Of a DNA stretch of 64,000 nt, positions 9,282 through 17,804 are shown piece by piece (positions within the stretch are counted from its first letter, which is position 1; the number at the start of each line of letters is the position of its first letter). The notes below the pieces were generated by a model that saw nothing but the letters and a program-made list of their open reading frames with translations, was not told the DNA's origin and did not search any database. The position numbers were made by a program, and so were the translations under genes. The DNA is from Rikenellaceae bacterium (GTDB lineage: Bacteria > Bacteroidota > Bacteroidia > Bacteroidales > Rikenellaceae). The stretch covers positions 94,385 through 158,384 of the forward strand of contig JAJQEF010000003.1 in NCBI GenBank assembly GCA_021201795.1, in the 5' to 3' direction.

Positions 9282-10511
9282 ATGGATATACAGACAGTAA
9301 AACAGAGATTCGGAATAATCGGCAGCAATGCAGAGATGAATCGTGCGCTTGAAGTCGCCCTCCGTGTCGCTGCTACTGATCTTTCAGTGCTGATTACGGG
9401 TGAAAGTGGTGTCGGTAAAGAATTTTTTCCACAAATTATCCATGCGTACAGTCCCCGTAAACACGGAAATTATATAGCTGTAAATTGCGGTGCTATTCCG
9501 GAAGGCACTATTGATTCCGAACTTTTCGGACACGAAAAAGGTGCATTCACCGGAGCGACTGAAAACCGTAAGGGTTATTTCGAAGTTGCAGACGGAGGTA
9601 CTATATTCCTTGATGAAGTTGCGGAGCTACCGCTTACCACGCAGGTAAGGCTTCTGAGGATATTGCAGACCGGAGAGTTTATGAAAGTCGGATCATCCAA
9701 GATCCAAAAGACCAATGTCCGAGTAGTAGCGGCTACTAATATTAATCTTAATCAGGCTATTTCCGAAAGTAAATTCAGGGAGGATCTTTATTACAGATTA
9801 AATACAGTTCCGATAGTGGTACCTCCGTTGAGGGAACGCAAGAAAGATATAAATATTTTGTTCCGGAAATTTGCATCGGATATAGCGCATCAGTACCGGA
9901 TGCCTTCTATCAGCTTAAATGACGAAGCGAAGAAATTGCTTGAGAATTATTCGTGGAAAGGGAATATACGACAATTAAAGAATGTTGCGGAACAAATATC
10001 GGCAATCGAAGAAACGCGAGACATTACTGCTGAAGTGTTAAAAAAATATCTGCCGGATTACGATATGCCCCATCTACCGATGATCGTAAAGGAAAATAAT
10101 TCCCATAGTGAAACGGACCGGGATTTACTATACAAGATACTTTTCGACATGAAAGGCGACATTAATGATCTTAAGAAAATGGTGTTGGAACTTTCATCCA
10201 GAAATGATGCGGCTTCTTTTAACAGTAACAGCGATATTCCGCATTTTACATCATCCTCAGGATTATCCCTTCCTGCTGCGTCAACTCCTTATTTGGTTTC
10301 GGAGAATAATTATCACGATGAATTTGCTGATTCCGAAGTGGTGGACGATATACCGCCGGAGGAAATGACTAAAGAGAAAATGCTGAGAGATCAGATATTG
10401 CGCGCTCTTCGCAAACACGGAGGCAAAAGAAAAGAGGCCGCAAAAGATTTATTTATATCGGAAAGAACATTATATAGAAAAATAAAAGAATTGGGAATTG
10501 ATGAATATTAG
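9282..10511 (+). CDS. Sigma-54-interacting transcriptional regulator without receiver domain
   Basis: A 409-residue bacterial enhancer-binding protein. The AAA+ domain begins almost at the N-terminus: Walker A GESGVGKE at 40-47, the sigma-54 contact loop GAFTGA at 87-92, Walker B TIFLDEVAEL. A C-terminal Fis-type helix-turn-helix ends the protein (about 368-405, KEAAKDLFISERTLYRKI). There is no receiver, PAS or GAF domain. The gene overlaps the following lptE by 11 bp. This order (regulator, LptE, TPR protein, SecG) appears to be conserved in Bacteroidales, suggesting a role in envelope homeostasis. Confidence 0.93.
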   Translation: MDIQTVKQRFGIIGSNAEMNRALEVALRVAATDLSVLITGESGVGKEFFPQIIHAYSPRKHGNYIAVNCGAIPEGTIDSELFGHEKGAFTGATENRKGYFEVADGGTIFLDEVAELPLTTQVRLLRILQTGEFMKVGSSKIQKTNVRVVAATNINLNQAISESKFREDLYYRLNTVPIVVPPLRERKKDINILFRKFASDIAHQYRMPSISLNDEAKKLLENYSWKGNIRQLKNVAEQISAIEETRDITAEVLKKYLPDYDMPHLPMIVKENNSHSETDRDLLYKILFDMKGDINDLKKMVLELSSRNDAASFNSNSDIPHFTSSSGLSLPAASTPYLVSENNYHDEFADSEVVDDIPPEEMTKEKMLRDQILRALRKHGGKRKEAAKDLFISERTLYRKIKELGIDEY

Positions 10512-11010
10512 GAAAATATTGCTTTTAGTGATCGGAGGTTTATTTATTATCACGGGTTGTAAGGTGTCATATTCGTTAAGCGGTGCTTCAATTTCACCGG
10601 ATGTCAAAACTGTAAGTGTAGCATACTTTCCGAATAGTGCAACAATGGTTTCCCCGATCCTTAGTTCGACATTTACGGATGAACTACAGTCTAAATTTGC
10701 CCGGCAGACAAAACTTATTCAGGTGAGAGAGGAGGGGGACCTTGCATTCGAGGGTGAGATAATCGGTTATACTTCCACTCCGACAGCGGTGACAGCGGAA
10801 GAATATGCTACTAAAAACAGGCTTACCATTACAGTCAGGGTGCGTTTCGCTAACCGAATTGAGCCGGAATACAGTTTTGAGCGAAATTTTTCCGCTTACG
10901 AAGAATATGACAGTAACAGGATGCTGTCCGATGCGGAATCGGAACTAATCCCTGCAATTGTAGAACAGCTGGTAGACGATATTTTTAATGCGGCGGTTTC
11001 GAATTGGTAA
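10501..11010 (+). CDS. lptE: LptE-family lipopolysaccharide assembly lipoprotein
   Basis: A 169-residue lipoprotein: short basic start, hydrophobic segment and lipobox ITGC (Cys about 20), followed by a single alpha/beta LptE-like domain. LptE plugs the LptD barrel and delivers LPS to the outer leaflet. I take the ATG at 10501 rather than the TTG at 10498; either start lies inside the 3' end of the upstream regulator gene, so translation is probably coupled. Sequence similarity within this family is weak, and the call relies partly on gene order. Confidence 0.8.
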   Translation: MNIRKILLLVIGGLFIITGCKVSYSLSGASISPDVKTVSVAYFPNSATMVSPILSSTFTDELQSKFARQTKLIQVREEGDLAFEGEIIGYTSTPTAVTAEEYATKNRLTITVRVRFANRIEPEYSFERNFSAYEEYDSNRMLSDAESELIPAIVEQLVDDIFNAAVSNW

Positions 11011-11015
11011 TAACA

Positions 11016-11537
11016 ATGAAATTTAATGAAATTATAGAAAAGGAAAATCTCACGGAACAAGATGTACTATATCTTGAGTATTTAACGGAAAGATTTCCTT
11101 ACTTCACAGCGGCTAAGAATCTGTTGCTGGTATATTACAGGAATAACGGACAAACGGATAGATTTATCCGTTTACGAGATTCTATGGGACTGCGGTACAG
11201 CTTAATGGGTTTACCTGATTATGAGTCGGGAAAGTATGATTTTTCGCAATTAACTGCTCCGGATACGATGGATGTAATTTCAGAATTTTTAACCCGGGAG
11301 AATCTGCGCATAGTACCGGATGAAAAACTTCCCGCATCGGAACATGAAATGTCCAGGCGCTCTTCCCGTGATTCGGACGATGACATGGTAAGCGAGCAAT
11401 TGGCATTAATATATAGACAACAGGGATTGATAGAAAAGTCCATTGAAATTTATAACAAATTAAATTTGAAATATCCGGAAAAAAGTATTTACTTTGCCGA
11501 GATTATTGAAGAATTGAAAAAAGAAAAATTAAAATAA
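11016..11537 (+). CDS. TPR-like hypothetical protein of the lptE-secG operon
   Basis: About 173 residues, starting at the ATG at 11016, 5 bp after lptE (a TTG at 11004 is less likely). The C-terminal part (ALIYRQQGLIEKSIEIYNKL) looks like one to two tetratricopeptide repeats; the N-terminal part is helical (FPYFTAAKNLLLVYYR). No signal peptide, so probably cytoplasmic. Function unknown; its position between lptE and secG suggests envelope biogenesis. Confidence 0.75.
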   Translation: MKFNEIIEKENLTEQDVLYLEYLTERFPYFTAAKNLLLVYYRNNGQTDRFIRLRDSMGLRYSLMGLPDYESGKYDFSQLTAPDTMDVISEFLTRENLRIVPDEKLPASEHEMSRRSSRDSDDDMVSEQLALIYRQQGLIEKSIEIYNKLNLKYPEKSIYFAEIIEELKKEKLK

Positions 11538-11558
11538 CTAACGTAAAAACCGACCGAA

Positions 11559-11921
11559 ATGCATATTTTTTGTATTGTTCTCATTATAATCGCAAGTTTT
11601 CTGATAATATTGTCCGTGTTGGCTCAAAACCCCAAAGGAGGGATGGCTGCTAATTTCGGAGTATCGAATCAGGTAATGGGTGTTCGCCAAACTTCTGATT
11701 TTCTTGAAAAATTTACATGGGGTCTTGCGATCGCTATCGTAGTTCTCAGTCTTGTGGCTACTATGACGATGCCCTCGGAAAATATATCTTCCAGTAAATC
11801 CGAACTTGAAAGAAGCATCGAGCAGACGATAGATCCGGATCAGACTTTCTCTCCTTTCCAGATACCTGTGGACGCTGAAGAATTAATCCCGGCACAGGAA
11901 GGTGAACCTGCAGAAGAATAG
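11559..11921 (+). CDS. secG: Preprotein translocase subunit SecG
   Basis: A 120-residue SecG: first membrane helix at about 3-22 ending in the family motif QNPKGG, a loop with FGVSNQVMGVRQTSDFLEK, and a second membrane helix at about 51-69, followed by an acidic tail longer than in E. coli. SecG supports SecYEG-dependent export. Last gene of the operon; a strong terminator follows. Confidence 0.95.
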   Translation: MHIFCIVLIIIASFLIILSVLAQNPKGGMAANFGVSNQVMGVRQTSDFLEKFTWGLAIAIVVLSLVATMTMPSENISSSKSELERSIEQTIDPDQTFSPFQIPVDAEELIPAQEGEPAEE

Positions 11922-11943
11922 AAATTAATTTCTCATTATAATG

Positions 11944-11977
11944 GAGTATGGTATTATAATTACCATACTCTTTTTTT
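11944..11977 (+). terminator. Rho-independent terminator after secG
   Basis: Perfect 10-bp stem GAGTATGGTA / TACCATACTC, 7-nt loop, then seven T. Confidence 0.93.
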
Positions 11978-12007
11978 ATTTTTGCTTAAACCGTTTAAAA
12001 CAGTCAT

Positions 12008-14629
12008 ATGAAAAAACTGACGTTCTTTTTATTAACAGTATCTTTTTTATATACTGCAAGCGCTGCGGAGCGACAATTCGGCAGAAATTTTCCTGATAAA
12101 ATAAATGTTCCGGTATCCGGTACAAATTATGCGGAAGGGCTAATCAAGGAAAAACTTAACCGTGGGCTCGTTGCCATACATCAGGGTAACGGAGATGTGT
12201 CCATCGCATGGCGGATATTTAGAGAAGATCCGACGAGCATCGCGTTTGATATTTATAAATCAGTCAATGGAGCGGTACCTGTAAAGATCAACAAAGGTCC
12301 ATTGATAACTTCCACGTATTTTGTTGAGCGCGGAGTTGATACTTCTGTAGATAACAAGTATTTTCTGCATTTATCGGGAAGCGATGTACAAATAGGAACA
12401 TACGAGCTTACGGCTGATCGTGCCAAAGTTCCGTATATTTCCATTCCTATAGAACCTCTGGATTTTGATACGCTTAATCTTTATCATCCTAACGATATAT
12501 CCGTAGGGGATCTTGACGGAAATGGTGAACTGGAGATCGTAGTGAAGCGCATAGGTGCGAATTATGCTTGTTCGCAGGCAGGATTATGCCCGGGAGGCGT
12601 CATTCTTGAAGCATATAAACTCGATGGAACGAGGCTGTGGCAGATCGATCTTGGTCCTAATATAAGGTCTGGAGCACAGTATCTTCAATTCCTTGTCTAT
12701 GATTTCGACGGAGACGGACGTGCTGAAGTTGCGATGAAGACGTCGGAAGGAACCATTTTTGGAGACGGACAGATTATTGGAGACACTGACGGCGACGGAA
12801 TAACCGATTACAGAATTATGGATCCGACTTTGAGAACATACGGAAAAATACTAAGCGGTCCGGAATTTTTCTCGGTAGTCGATGGGGAAACCGGAGCAGA
12901 ACTTGCTCGTGGCCCGTGGATCGAACGTGGAAAATCGGAAGATTGGGGTGATAATTACGGCAACCGTGTAGATCGCCAGCTTGGAGCAGTCGGATATTTC
13001 GATGGTAAGAATCCCGGGATCTTCTGGGGGCGCGGGTATAACGGTAGATCTGTTATGCACGCTTGGAACTTTGTCGATGGTAAACTTGAACAGCTTTGGA
13101 CGCTGGATACCAATAACGAACCTTATCACGATTATGCTAATCAGGGTAACCATAACATAAGTATAGGGGATGTCGACGGAGACGGAAAAGATGAAATAAT
13201 GTATGGAGCATGTGCTATAGACCATGACGGTTCGCCTCTTGATTCAACTAAATTGGGACACGGCGATGCCATGCATATGACGAATATAGATCCTTCACGG
13301 CCAGGTCTGGAAGTTTGGCAGGGGCATGAATACGGCCCGAACGGTTCTTCTCTTCGGGATGCCCGTACAGGTGAACTTCTTGTTCATATTTCTCATGCTG
13401 ACGATGTGGGGCGCGCTATGTCTTCGGATATAGATCCGCGTTATCCGGGTAATGAAATATGGTCGTCGCGATCAGGCGGACTGCTCTCGTCGAAAGGGGA
13501 ACTGATATATGAAAGAACTCCTTCGATCAATATGGCGGTTTGGTGGGACGGCGATCTTACACGTGAACTTCTCGATGGCGTAAGGATAGAAAAATGGCAC
13601 GGTTTCGGTACGACGACTATTTTTGACGGTCGGGAACTGGGAATTGCATCGAACAATGGAACTAAAGCTAATCCATGCCTTATAGCCGATATATTTGGAG
13701 ACTGGAGAGAAGAGGTTATATGGCGTAATGCTGATAATAGTGAAATAAGGATCTATATGACGCCTCATCCGACAGCTTACCGTTTCCCTACATTCATGCA
13801 GGATGTTATATATAGGCTGACTGTCGCTCAGCAGAATGTGGGATATAACCAACCGACTCATTACGGTAATTATTTTGGAACCGATTATGATCCTGTTATG
13901 ACGGAACGATTTGCTGAAATGGACGATGTTAACTGGAAAGTGAAGTTCCATGACGACGGCAAATCGAGGTGGGAAAAGAAATGGTTCCTTGACGGAGATA
14001 AAGCGACTGTGGTAAATACCGAAGAAGGCATCGAGTTTCATGCCGGTCCGGATTTAGCTTCAGATGCGGATCATTCGGTACTTTGGACGAAGGATAGTTT
14101 CGACGGAGATATAAAGATTGAATATGAATTTACAAGGTTGGATGATCTCGACCGTTTTGTAAATATAATTTATATACAGGCGGAAGGCAGCGGAGAACCC
14201 GGATATGACCGTGATATTTATAAATGGAGGGATAAACGCGCAGTTCCTGCCATGAGTAAGTATTTCAACCACATGAATACCCTGCATATAAGTTATGCCG
14301 CTTATGAAAATGATCCGGATGTACGTAATACCGATTATATCCGGGGAAGACGTTATATGCCGGATAATAAAAAAGGATTGCGTGATACCGAACTCACTCC
14401 GGAATATTTGTTCCCGTTATTGTTCAAACCTATGGAAACCTATCGCATGACGTTTATCAAAAGAGGTACGGAGATAATAATGAAAGTCAGCGGAGACGGA
14501 AACGACAGATATTTCTATTTCAGTGCGGAAGATTATCCTCCTATTGAGTCCGGACGCGTCGGATTACGACAGATGAGCGGACGGAAATCGGTCTATTCGA
14601 ATGTAAAAATATCGACGTATAACAAATAG
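12008..14629 (+). CDS. PL11 rhamnogalacturonan lyase fused to a DUF1961 (YesU-like) domain
   Basis: An 873-residue secreted protein with a signal peptide cleaved near ASA (about 18). Residues 20-638 match the PL11 family (YesW/YesX): an N-terminal fibronectin-like domain followed by an eight-bladed propeller with many calcium-type loops (DLDGNGE, DFDGDGR, DTDGDGI, DVDGDGK). PL11 enzymes cleave rhamnogalacturonan I by beta-elimination. Residues about 645-873 match Bacillus subtilis YesU (DUF1961, concanavalin-like fold) by my recollection: shared landmarks are HISY/HLSY, the R-x-x-KKG stretch, YRM-x-x-IK and GLRQM-x-x-x-KSVYS. In Bacillus these are separate genes of one pectin operon; here they form one chain. 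It stands alone between two terminators. Confidence 0.9.
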   Translation: MKKLTFFLLTVSFLYTASAAERQFGRNFPDKINVPVSGTNYAEGLIKEKLNRGLVAIHQGNGDVSIAWRIFREDPTSIAFDIYKSVNGAVPVKINKGPLITSTYFVERGVDTSVDNKYFLHLSGSDVQIGTYELTADRAKVPYISIPIEPLDFDTLNLYHPNDISVGDLDGNGELEIVVKRIGANYACSQAGLCPGGVILEAYKLDGTRLWQIDLGPNIRSGAQYLQFLVYDFDGDGRAEVAMKTSEGTIFGDGQIIGDTDGDGITDYRIMDPTLRTYGKILSGPEFFSVVDGETGAELARGPWIERGKSEDWGDNYGNRVDRQLGAVGYFDGKNPGIFWGRGYNGRSVMHAWNFVDGKLEQLWTLDTNNEPYHDYANQGNHNISIGDVDGDGKDEIMYGACAIDHDGSPLDSTKLGHGDAMHMTNIDPSRPGLEVWQGHEYGPNGSSLRDARTGELLVHISHADDVGRAMSSDIDPRYPGNEIWSSRSGGLLSSKGELIYERTPSINMAVWWDGDLTRELLDGVRIEKWHGFGTTTIFDGRELGIASNNGTKANPCLIADIFGDWREEVIWRNADNSEIRIYMTPHPTAYRFPTFMQDVIYRLTVAQQNVGYNQPTHYGNYFGTDYDPVMTERFAEMDDVNWKVKFHDDGKSRWEKKWFLDGDKATVVNTEEGIEFHAGPDLASDADHSVLWTKDSFDGDIKIEYEFTRLDDLDRFVNIIYIQAEGSGEPGYDRDIYKWRDKRAVPAMSKYFNHMNTLHISYAAYENDPDVRNTDYIRGRRYMPDNKKGLRDTELTPEYLFPLLFKPMETYRMTFIKRGTEIIMKVSGDGNDRYFYFSAEDYPPIESGRVGLRQMSGRKSVYSNVKISTYNK

Positions 14630-14650
14630 AAATGTAATATAAATATTAGG

Positions 14651-14686
14651 CGATCCGTACTTTTTGCAGGTGCGGATCGTTGTTTT
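14651..14686 (+). terminator. Terminator after the PL11-DUF1961 gene
   Basis: Stem CGATCCGTAC / GTGCGGATCG (10 bp with one G-T pair), 9-nt loop, then TTGTTTT. It ends 4 bp before the dinB ATG. Confidence 0.85.
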
Positions 14687-14690
14687 AAAT

Positions 14691-15761
14691 ATGCCTCAAA
14701 GGAAGATAATACATATAGATATGGATGCCTTCTATGCGTCCATAGAACAAAGGGATGATGTGTCCCTTAGAGGTAAACCTGTTGCCGTTGGATATTCAGG
14801 AGACAGGGGCGTAGTAGCTGCCGCAAGCTACGAGGCACGTAAGTTTGGCATACGTTCCGCCATGCCGTCGGTTACAGCCAAAAAGAAATGTACTTCGCTT
14901 ATATTCGTTCCTGCCCGATTCGATGTGTATAGGGCTGTTTCCGCCCAGATAATGGATGTTTTCAGGGAATATACGGATATAGTCGAGCCTTTATCGCTCG
15001 ATGAGGCATTCCTTGACGTTACGGACAATAAAAAGAATAATCCATCAGCTACATTGATAGCCAGGGAAATTAAATTGAAGATAAAGGAACGTACTGGGTT
15101 GACTGCTTCCGCCGGAGTATCTGTAAATAAATTCCTTGCAAAGGTAGCCTCCGACATGGGTAAACCGGACGGTCTGTTCGTTATCAAACCGGAGGATGTA
15201 GATGTGTTCGTGAGGAATCTTAGAATAGAGGATTTTTACGGGGTGGGGCGGGTTACTGCTGTCAAAATGCATGAACTCGGGATTGCTACGGGAAGCGATC
15301 TCCGGAATATTTCCGAAGAAGGACTTACGCGGCACTTCGGTAAAGCAGGCCATAGTTATTATAATTTCGCACGCGGCATAGATAACCGAGAAGTTTGCCC
15401 GGACAGGATACGAAAATCTGTTGGGAAAGAGAATACCTTCCTAAAGGATCTGGTTGACCGTGAAGAAATAATGAGTGAACTGGACGTTGTGGCAGGAGTA
15501 GTGTGGGACAGGGTGTCCACTAAAAATTTTCGCGGGCGCACGGTGACGCTTAAAATAAAATATTCCGATTTCGATATTATGACTCGCAGTCTGACGTTCC
15601 CGGATTTTATAAGAGACTACCATGTATTTTACGATACTTCGGTGAATCTCATGAACAGCGTTAATCTGAACGGAAGAAAAATAAGGCTTATAGGGTTGAC
15701 AGTTAGTAATGTCGAACTTCCTAAAAAGCTGGATGCCCGACAACTACGATTCGATTTTTAA
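14691..15761 (+). CDS. dinB: DNA polymerase IV (Y family)
   Basis: About 356 residues from the ATG at 14691; the TTG at 14664 lies inside the terminator hairpin and is rejected. Catalytic motifs are intact: DMDAFYASIEQRD near the N-terminus and SLDEAFLDVT in the palm, then the helix-hairpin-helix region (YGVGRVTAVKM) and the little-finger domain. It ends with QLRFDF, which resembles the beta-clamp-binding tail of DinB proteins (consensus Q-L-x-L/F-x-F). Carries out translesion synthesis. Converges on the fimbrillin-like gene, 9 bp apart. Confidence 0.95.
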   Translation: MPQRKIIHIDMDAFYASIEQRDDVSLRGKPVAVGYSGDRGVVAAASYEARKFGIRSAMPSVTAKKKCTSLIFVPARFDVYRAVSAQIMDVFREYTDIVEPLSLDEAFLDVTDNKKNNPSATLIAREIKLKIKERTGLTASAGVSVNKFLAKVASDMGKPDGLFVIKPEDVDVFVRNLRIEDFYGVGRVTAVKMHELGIATGSDLRNISEEGLTRHFGKAGHSYYNFARGIDNREVCPDRIRKSVGKENTFLKDLVDREEIMSELDVVAGVVWDRVSTKNFRGRTVTLKIKYSDFDIMTRSLTFPDFIRDYHVFYDTSVNLMNSVNLNGRKIRLIGLTVSNVELPKKLDARQLRFDF

Positions 15762-15770
15762 GAATTACTT

Positions 15771-17792
15771 CTATTTTTCTTTTACACACCTTACGTTCAT
15801 TCCGTAACTTTGACGTGTTCTTCCCGAAAAAGTCTGTGTTCCTGCCAATGCTGTATTCATATTAATGAAAATCCCTCCGAGGTTATACAGTGTATTTGCA
15901 TCTCTTGTAGAATTAGCGTGCCATATCCGTATAAAATAATCTATCTGCGTAAATGCTCCGGTAGTTCCGCCTGTTCCGCTATCCATCATTCCGTTGGCCG
16001 GGAAATAAACTACTGATCCGTCTGGATAAGACAGATTTAAGCCGTTAGTTGTGATCGATAAATATTGTTTTATGTCCTGCGTGCCTATAGCCCAAGGTGA
16101 ATAATTAGTAACATAGGGTACCCTCCACCCTCGGGGGCACGGATCGTAAATCCCTTTTTTTCCGGAAATAGTATACCATAGATATTGGTAATTCTGCATG
16201 ATATCACCCGAATACCACTCCATAGTTCCGTAATTACTGTATTGCCCTACGCTGTAAAATGTATAGGGATGTTTTACCGAATTCGCCATGTTTGGTGAAG
16301 CTGGCTGATCGTCGTATATTACATATAGCCGCTGTCCGTTTTTATCGTAAAGTGGCATATGGTCGTAGGTATTGCTCGAACTTAAAGATGCGGGACGAGG
16401 GAACGGGTCCTTCCTGCCATGCTGGTAATACATCCCGAAGCTTTGCAGATCTCCCGGGGTTTTGGAGAGAGCGCCGAGATTCCGGTCCATTATAGTGTTA
16501 TCTTCCATTCCGTTATTGCGAAACAGGTTCTCCGTTTCCGGATCGTAATTTGTAACCCATATATGCCAGCTCCAGCGCAAGGTTCCGCCGATGTATACGC
16601 CGACAAGTGCGTTGCCTTCGCCCTTACTTCCTTCTGTGTATACCGTGATTAGGGATTGCCTGTCTTTGCCTTCTACTTCGATTCTTTTTATGAGTCCCGG
16701 AATTTCCTCCCATATTACTTCGGAGGTGACTTTGCCGGAGAGGTCAACGTTTTTCGGATCTAACGGTACTTGTGTAGCCCATACCGTATACGCTTTGAGT
16801 ACGGGAATCTCCTGATACATTCCCGGTTTTACTATATAGCAGTTGGGGCTGGTCAGGGATTCTTCCGGATAACTATCGATATATTCCGGAATCTCGATCC
16901 AGTCCGACAATTCATATTCGACGGATATAGTATCCCTGTCCACCCGTACATTGATATTATAACGCGTGCCGCTTTCGAAAATGTAATTAGCAACAATTTG
17001 TGCAGTACGGTATTTTTTATAATTTATATTCGGTATTTGAAGTGAAAAATACCTGTTGCTCTCAGGTGTCGGAGGAGTAGGAAGGACCATAGCTTCCGCA
17101 TAAGAACTGTTGTGGTGCAGCGGAGCGATATCCCTTATCGATCCCGATTCATAAGTGAATGATCCGTTATCCATAAACATTCCTCCTTCGGTGTACATTC
17201 CGTGCACGGTAACTTTAATATCCTCGAGTTCTTCGATAGAAACATCCCCTGCCGGCAGGAAATTAAAAACCAGATGCGACATCATATGTTCGAACTTAAG
17301 CGGAACCACAGGATCGAGCAGGTTCATTCCTGTAACATTATTACTATACACTAAATCCAATGCAGGTATATTCGACTGATCGTTTATATTTATCGGATAC
17401 AAATATCTGTTACCGATGATCTGTATATTTTCGGATTCTGTAAACGGATGATAGGCGACGAAATCCACAAGAGATGTATCCGACGGGAAATAAACTGTTT
17501 CTGTTATAATGTACGGCACAAACTCTCCATCGCCGTCTTCTGTGATATATTTCCTGTTAAAGGCATTATTGGAAATGTTTTCATATGCAAGGACAGTCCC
17601 GTTATCGATCATAAAAATTCCCATCATATCGCCGTTGTGCCATGTGTTATCCGAAGCGCGCGACGCGGCTTCTCCTTGTTCCCCGTAAGTTGCGAATTGT
17701 ACGGCGATCTTACTGATTACTTTAATATCGGGATCTTTGGTACAGGAAGCGAACAAGAAAACCGAGAAACAAATTATGGTTAAATTTTTCAT
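15771..17792 (-). CDS. Fimbrillin-like lipoprotein with C-terminal FISUMP-type domain (downstream paralog)
   Basis: A 673-residue lipoprotein (lipobox FASC, Cys about 17). The N-terminal half resembles the Mfa-like/fimbrillin-like family: a WHNGDMMGIFMI stretch, YFPSDTSLVDFVAYHPF, and KFEHMMSHLVFNF, which are the typical landmarks. The C-terminal half has MDRNLGALSKTPG, YYQHGRKDPFP and YDPCPRGWRVP, typical of the Fibrobacter succinogenes major domain. Such proteins are exported to the outer surface and can form or cap fimbriae. It lies 12 bp after its paralog and is probably co-transcribed. No Mfa2/FimB-type assembly genes are seen nearby. Confidence 0.85.
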   Translation of the reverse strand: MKNLTIICFSVFLFASCTKDPDIKVISKIAVQFATYGEQGEAASRASDNTWHNGDMMGIFMIDNGTVLAYENISNNAFNRKYITEDGDGEFVPYIITETVYFPSDTSLVDFVAYHPFTESENIQIIGNRYLYPININDQSNIPALDLVYSNNVTGMNLLDPVVPLKFEHMMSHLVFNFLPAGDVSIEELEDIKVTVHGMYTEGGMFMDNGSFTYESGSIRDIAPLHHNSSYAEAMVLPTPPTPESNRYFSLQIPNINYKKYRTAQIVANYIFESGTRYNINVRVDRDTISVEYELSDWIEIPEYIDSYPEESLTSPNCYIVKPGMYQEIPVLKAYTVWATQVPLDPKNVDLSGKVTSEVIWEEIPGLIKRIEVEGKDRQSLITVYTEGSKGEGNALVGVYIGGTLRWSWHIWVTNYDPETENLFRNNGMEDNTIMDRNLGALSKTPGDLQSFGMYYQHGRKDPFPRPASLSSSNTYDHMPLYDKNGQRLYVIYDDQPASPNMANSVKHPYTFYSVGQYSNYGTMEWYSGDIMQNYQYLWYTISGKKGIYDPCPRGWRVPYVTNYSPWAIGTQDIKQYLSITTNGLNLSYPDGSVVYFPANGMMDSGTGGTTGAFTQIDYFIRIWHANSTRDANTLYNLGGIFINMNTALAGTQTFSGRTRQSYGMNVRCVKEK

Positions 17793-17804
17793 TTACCTGA
17801 GGTT

